Of a stretch of DNA of 64,000 nucleotides, positions 58,730 to 64,000 are shown piece after piece. How positions within the stretch are numbered: the stretch's first letter is position 1; each line of letters opens with the position of its first letter. Source of the DNA: Lophium mytilinum (taxonomy: Eukaryota; Ascomycota; Dothideomycetes; Mytilinidiales; Mytilinidiaceae); contig MU004184.1 in NCBI GenBank assembly GCA_010093605.1, forward strand, positions 1,445,897-1,509,896, given 5' to 3'. Under the pieces are notes generated by a model. It was not told where the DNA came from and ran no database searches. It worked only from the letters and a program-made list of their open reading frames with translations. A program made the translations under genes and the position numbers.

Positions 58730-61700
58730 CTACATGACGACGCAGTTGTCGGCTTCGTGCTGCTTCTGATTGCTTCTGCTTAGCCTTTCTCGACTGCGCT
58801 GTACCTTCGCTCCACCGCGCTTCAGCTCGTCAAGCCGCTCTTGGGCTTTAGGAAATTTGTATGCTATTATCATTGTTAGTGAAAGTAAACAAAGTGGGAG
58901 TGTGATTGTGTGAAGGAATTGCAAATTCGGGCAACAGGAGAAGAAAGCACTCACCGGCCGCACGCCCATACCACCTCTTCGCCTCCTCCAAGCTCCTCGG
59001 ACACCCGATTCCAACCTCTGTGTAATAGCCCATCGCGAACAAAGCCTTTCCAAGTGGCGGTTCAGCGCATGCCGCCTTGCGAGCCCAAAGGTACGCCTCG
59101 GTATCGCTCTGCTCAAGTATACTCGGGCTGCCGGTCAGATACCAACCAGAGAGCGCTAACTCGCTCTGGTGTTCCTCTTGCGCTGCTGCGCGCGAGTACC
59201 AGGCTATCGACATGCGATGATCAACCGGGCATCCCAACAAGCCGAATTCGTACGACTGTGCAATGCGGAACTGACTGAACTTGTACCCTAGCTCGGCAGA
59301 TTGTCTGAAGAGACTCAGTGCGTAAGGTTCATCTCGAATGATGCGCTCGTTGCCAGTCTGAGCCTCATAGAGCAGACCGAGCTCGTGCAGCGCGTGCGGG
59401 TTGTCTTCGTCTGCGCGCTCTGCAGCACGCTTGAGCATGTTAATGGCCTCCCCGAGATTCTTCTGCTGCCCAAGCAAACCTTTAAGAAGGATCATGCCAA
59501 CCTTGTACATAGCAGCCGTGTCGCCTAGCGCTGCTGCACGTTTGTACCACTGTACAGCCTTGAGCGGGTCTTTCCGCGTGCCGCCGCCGTCCTCATTGCC
59601 CATCTCGCAACACACAGCCGTCCGGTACGCACTTGCAGCATGCCCGGCTTTGGCAGCTGACTGATATAGCGTAAAAGCCTCCTTGGGGTCCACTTCGAGC
59701 CCCAGGGAGCCTTGCCCATAGCAATCAGCAAGATAGAACATCGCGTCTGGAGAGCCGGCGCTAACGAGCTTTTTGACGATCTTATGCGCTTCCATGATGA
59801 ATTTTTCGCGGTTCTTGTTGCGAGTGCGGGTGTCCGCGCGGCCTCCTTCATCAGAAAGAACAGCAGCTGCCTCTACGAGCTTCTTAGCGAGGAGGAGTCC
59901 AGTCTTGTGGTCTTTCTCAGCGAGCTTGAACGTGTTGCGAAGCCTATTGAGCTCATCAAAGGTCACAGGGTGAGGAGCTGATGCCCGCTTCTGTAAAGGA
60001 GGCATTGCCGAAGTCTGTGGGCCTCCATTCTGCGCTCCAGGAGAGGGATCGTTGTTGTATTGCCGGACTGGAGGAGGCTTAGCGGGTGGTTTCCCGGATT
60101 GAGGAGATGAGTTATGAGGTTGGTCCATCAGCCCAGGGCGTACGGGCATTGGGTGTGATGGTAATGCATCTGGGTTGCTACGACGACTCGGGGGCATGTT
60201 TTGCCTCTGGTTCATAGGGCCACCGGCCATTCCAACCGGTCCTCCACCATACTGGCCTCCCGGCGGGCCTCCCGGCGGACGCTGCATAGGCATACCGCCC
60301 ATCTGTGGAAGACCTCCTCTCGCCATACCTCCAGGGCCTGGATCAGACCACTGACTCTGCGCCGAAAAATTGCGGTTCAGCGGCGGTTGTCCCTGCCGTT
60401 GATATCTAGGGTCGTTCATCGCATACTGTTGTGGTGGTTGATTGGGCTGTCCCGGTCCATATATTGGCGCCGGCTGGCCTCTGCCGCCCATACTTCCAGG
60501 TGCTCCGCCCTGCATTTGTGGTGGGCCATAAGCGCGAGGGTTACCCGCATACCCGTTTTGACCAGCAGGCGTTGAGCCTGTCCGTTGAATCGGCGGAACA
60601 ACTGGGATCGCAGGAATGTCTCCAGGCATTTCAAAAACGAACCCAGCGACCTCCGTTTCGTGTAAGTTAGGTTGAGACCGGCTCTGTTGAGCCTGCTGAT
60701 AGAACTCAGTAGTTTGTGGTGCTTGCTGACCCGAATATGGCTGAGATGGCGGAGGAGATTGAAGGTGATGGTCAATCGAGTCCCCTCGACGATGTCCGGC
60801 CCCATTTGCGTATGGTATTGCGTCGAAATTTGGCATGTCACCCTCCATTGCTGAATCCTTTTTACTGCCTTGTCGACTATGAGATGGCTCATCGGCGCCA
60901 TAGTAGTCATCGTATAGATCTTCGAGACTTTGGCGTCCAGCCTGCTGATGCTGCTGTTGCGGCAAAGGCGGAGGATTTGGTTGAATTAGCCGACTATCCA
61001 GTTGGTGAACGGGGTGGTTGGAACCGTTGCTGCCATGATGGCTGACTCCCGAGGCCGTGGCTGGCCGAGGGGGAGGGATGTAGCTCGGAGATTCAGGGCC
61101 ATGGTATCCTGCTGTAGGACCGGGTTCAGCCCACTGAGGCTCTAGAGACCGCTGCGAGTTCTGGATATTCGGCCTTGGAAGTTCTTGAGGCAAAGTCATC
61201 GCGCGCTGCGTGTTGGGGCCAAATCCTTGTTGCATTGGCGAGATCGGAGGAGGATGTAGATCCTCATGACCACGCCTCTGAGGAGGCGGGCGAGCGCCTT
61301 CCAGATGCATTGGCGATGGTGCTTGCTGCATGTGTTTCTGTTGCTGAGGAGGATGGCCTCTTCCATTCCCTTGGAACTGTCTCGTGTCTTCGCCATAACT
61401 GTCTGGCGGTCCTTGACCTCGCCCTCGCCCTGGCGGTGGATTTCGATATGCATGTTCCTGTGGATGGCTACGAGGCCCAGGCCCAGGCCCAGGACCCGGA
61501 CCACCTTGACCCCTTCCTCTTGTAGGCGGGCGGCCTTGTTGATTATCTGGGTGATCATGATCGTTGACGCTCATTAAAGACATAGCCTCGTCCATGGATC
61601 CAGCCGTGGGCTTCGCCTTCGGCTTGGTCGTGGGGAAAGAAGGAAAAGGGTTGTCCTGGCTCATGGTTATAGGAGATGTTGGAGACTGAAGTACTCTCTG

Positions 61701-62325
61701 CTTGGCTGTAAGATAAGTCAGTATTTTGCTACCCTGTGTATATTTCAGATATCTCAAAAGTCATACCAGGTCCTCTTGGGTGTTGATGGCCCGGATCCAC
61801 CATGTGTCCCCGCCCATTACCCCTTCCCCCAGAATCACCTCTTTGCATACCGCTATTCATGGGTCCACTAGGCTCAGCTAATCGTCCTCTCTGATCGTAT
61901 CCTCGGCCCTGCTCTTGATAATGAGGCTCACTGTAGGCTTGGCCTGGCCCGTAGGGATCTCGTGGAGGCGGCATCCTGCCTTGTGAATGCCCTTGAGGAG
62001 CTCCGTAAGCTTGATTCTGCGGAGGCGGTCGTCCCATCTGTCCATTCACATCGCCGTAGCCACCCTGGTATTGCTGGCGCTGCGGAGGAGGCCGCTGTGC
62101 TGCCATGTTTCCATTTCCCCAGCCTTGCGCCTGTCGCGGGTCCGCGTAGCCCTGCTGATATCCATCATCCCAACCGGCGTCCTGTCCCTGATCGTAGCCA
62201 TCGTACTGGTCGTTCTGATTGCCGTAGCCCGCGGGCTGTCGTCCTTGCGGTGGTCCTTGCGGAGGTCCTTGATTATAATACTGTCGCGGGGGCGGCTGGT
62301 ATTGTGAATGTTGATCGTACGCCAT
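58730..62325 (-). CDS. SKT5: Sel1-repeat chitin synthase activator, SKT5/CHS4-like (3 exons, 1147 aa)
   Basis: Activator that recruits and stimulates chitin synthase III (Chs3) at septa and growth sites. Exons 62325-61767, 61705-58955 and 58863-58730 close in frame. The first 750 residues are Pro/Gln/Gly-rich and disordered. From about residue 767 (HPVTFDELNRLRNTFKLA) a helical lead-in is followed by about seven Sel1-like repeats to about residue 1104, with blocks such as AMFYLADCYGQGSLGLEVD, AAMYKVGMILLKGLLG, HALHELGLLYEAQTG and GKALFAMGYYTEVGIGCPR. The protein ends DNCVVM: Cys1144 starts a CaaX box for prenylation, as in yeast Skt5/Chs4 and many fungal orthologues. Met as the last residue favours farnesylation. 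The last exon supplies this tail, so the 91-nt intron before it decides whether the lipid anchor is made. Confidence 0.9.
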
Positions 62326-63387
62326 GGCGCTGGCTACGTTTACTAGCGCGTCCGTCTGCGATTCTCAACGCGCTGCGAAGGTCGTGTTTGAGGAGAGCTC
62401 TGCGGCGGGCGGAGCCATACACGACGACGACGCACCAATGCGCACAGGCAGTTCGGGGCGGCCAGAAATAGCAGGGTGGAGACAATTGCAATAGGAGGCG
62501 TCCGGGGTAAGCAGCGAAGTTAGGAGCTCGAGAGCGGCACCACGGGTCGCAAGCAGCACTCCAAGCAGAGTTTGGAGTGGTGGTCGATGCTGAGCGCAAT
62601 TGTGGGCCTTAAGAAGACAGATTATGAAAGAGAGATGGTGACCAGCACCGCGTCAAAGGGAATGCTCCAGGTTGCGGGCGCAGCGGGAGCTCTAGAAGGC
62701 CCCCAGCAGCTGATGACGGCCCAGGGAGGGTTCACGACGTCCAACGTCCTTGAAACCGAAACGCCACAGGGATCGGCGGTATGCCGCAGCCACTGGGAGG
62801 GCCAAGACAGGGGCCGCCGACGTTGGAGAGGGAGCGCTTTTCGGGAACAGCGTGGCCGATGGAGCCCAGATGCGCCCTGCCCGTTGGTCGACGTGCAGGA
62901 GATTCGCGTTGATGCGGATAGATTGGATGCCCTTCAGCCCCCGGAGTCAGTACTCGCTGGCTACATGTAATCGCGACACAGAGCAGCAGGGCGTGAGCGT
63001 TTCAGCTGGGCGCGTCACGATGCCAATCGAGCGGGATGGGCAATGCTGCATGTCACAGGCCGTTGAGCCGCGACGCCAGCGCCCAATACGAAGCAATGTG
63101 GTGCAAGGCCAATAGGAGTCGTGAATTTCGAAGACGTTACTTACTGTGGCGCAGGCATCACTCGCCACAGCTGCACCGCCACGATCCGATCCGCGTCCAT
63201 CTCATGGCGTCGTTCTTTTGCCTCCACTTACCGCACCAGCAATCATCACCTCGGCCCTTCAACTCCGCTGCAGCAATTGGCATTTCGATCTACACTGTCC
63301 CTAGAATAGATCATCGTGTCCCGGACTCAAGCTTTTCCCAGTTCCTCCAGCATCATTCCTTGCGTCGGAACCTGACCGTCCGCCAAC
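62326..63387. other. Divergent intergenic region (SKT5 / CBP4)
   Basis: About 1.06 kb between two divergent start codons. It contains three CCAAT words near the CBP4 side (listed separately) and a pyrimidine-rich run just before the CBP4 ATG. Short frames at 62572-62970 and 63036-63464 are not supported. Confidence 0.5.
63023..63113 (+). promoter_or_regulatory. Cluster of three CCAAT boxes upstream of CBP4
   Basis: CCAAT occurs at 63023-63027, 63083-63087 and 63109-63113, all on the plus strand, 275-365 bp before the CBP4 ATG. The CCAAT-binding HAP complex controls respiratory genes in fungi, so this placement fits the gene, although the word is short and could recur by chance. Confidence 0.4.
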
Positions 63388-63927
63388 ATGGTGAACCCCA
63401 TGACCACGGTCAAGATGGTCGCGTCGTAAGTCCCTATACGCAAAATCCATCTAGTCCCTCTTAAATATACACAGCCTTCTTTACTGACGTGCTCAAGTGG
63501 CTTGATCATGTGTATTGGCGGTCCAGCATTAGTGATGTGGGTAACGCCGACAGAAGAAGAGCTATTCCTGGTCAGCACATCTACTCCAGAAAAAAGATCC
63601 CTAGACCGTCATATTGATATCTTCCCAGAGGTACAATCCGGAGCTCCAGAAACGCTCGTTGGAAAACCGGCGGGAGAAGCAGGAAGATTTCGACCAGTTC
63701 GTCAACAATCTGAAAGAGTACTCGAAATCAGACAAACCAAGTATGCCCTCATCTCTCTCGGACTTTTGGAGACAGATTTTCTAATTCACGTTTCAGTCTG
63801 GGCAGTGCAGAAAGAGGTAGATGAACAGAACCGCCGGACTGCCGCTGCGAAGTTGAGGAACGACCAGAGCGAACTCGCTGCTGAAGCGGAGAGACGGCGC
63901 CAAGAGATCAGATCAAGCGCTGCATGA
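63388..63927 (+). CDS. CBP4: Complex III assembly factor CBP4 (4 exons, 117 aa)
   Basis: Small mitochondrial inner-membrane protein that, with Cbp3-Cbp6, helps newly made cytochrome b enter the bc1 complex. Exons 63388-63425, 63498-63570, 63629-63740 and 63797-63927 close in frame to 118 codons, the usual length. One transmembrane segment lies near residues 10-28 ([20 protein letters not shown]). It is followed by the signature [47 protein letters not shown] and a Lys/Glu/Arg-rich C-terminal helix ending RSSAA. The second intron uses GTCAGC as donor, which is weaker than its neighbours but is required to join ELFL to RYNPELQ. The gene is divergent from the SKT5-like gene. Confidence 0.93.
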
Positions 63928-64000
63928 CCTGTGCTGAAACGACTATTTGTATAGTATGCTTTGTATCATAGACTTCGTCTTCCTTGCGCTGAGGCCATGG
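63928..64000. other. 3' flank of CBP4
   Basis: Seventy-three bases after the CBP4 stop at the window edge; presumably its 3' untranslated region. Confidence 0.5.

Noticed and set aside
1-64000. Transposons, retroelements, viral copies or CRISPR arrays
   Set aside because: No reverse transcriptase, integrase, transposase, capsid or long terminal repeat was seen by eye, and no regularly spaced identical repeats. Short or heavily decayed elements could still be missed.

Overview
The window looks like nuclear DNA of a filamentous ascomycete (Pezizomycotina). Genes are split by short introns, mostly 45-85 nt with GT-AG ends and CTAAC/CTGAC-like branch sites. Overall composition is near 50-55% GC and genes sit 0.3-2.5 kb apart. 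A Dothideomycete is my best guess from protein style, but the sequence alone does not fix the class. I found no rRNA, convincing tRNA, CRISPR array, bacterial-type operon, biosynthetic cluster or recognisable retroelement.

Left third (1-25.7 kb): a large disordered protein of unknown function (-); the RNA/DNA helicase SEN1 (-); a Dnf-type phospholipid flippase (-); an eight-exon gene (+) with a PCNA-interaction-like N-terminus and a helical C-terminus that may be an Nse6/SLF2-type SMC5/6 loader; a tetraspanin (-); and the MADS-box regulator MCM1 (+).

Middle (28-49.4 kb): an APC-family amine/choline permease (+); the meiotic MutS homologue MSH4 (-, 17 exons, P-loop split by a 15-nt microexon) divergent from the ribosome-assembly factor RSA4 (+); a short-chain dehydrogenase (-) divergent from a stand-alone type I-like glutamine synthetase (+); a dienelactone hydrolase (+) converging on an F-box protein (-), with a small foldback repeat between them; the RNase P/MRP subunit POP1 (-); and a secreted two-domain fasciclin protein (-).

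Right third (50.6-64 kb): glutamate decarboxylase (+); a DASH cryptochrome with an RG-rich tail (+); a decayed array of roughly 180-bp tandem repeats; the chitin-synthase activator SKT5/CHS4 with a CaaX end (-); and the respiratory complex III assembly factor CBP4 (+).

Most genes are unrelated housekeeping functions, so the layout is ordinary fungal core genome rather than one dedicated system. Exon structures were worked out by hand from splice signals and reading-frame closure. Every multi-exon model listed closes in frame, but none has transcript support here. The points most worth a second look are the MSH4 P-loop microexon, the tandem-repeat array, the foldback element, the candidate SMC5/6 loader, and the long ATG-less open frame ahead of the cryptochrome.
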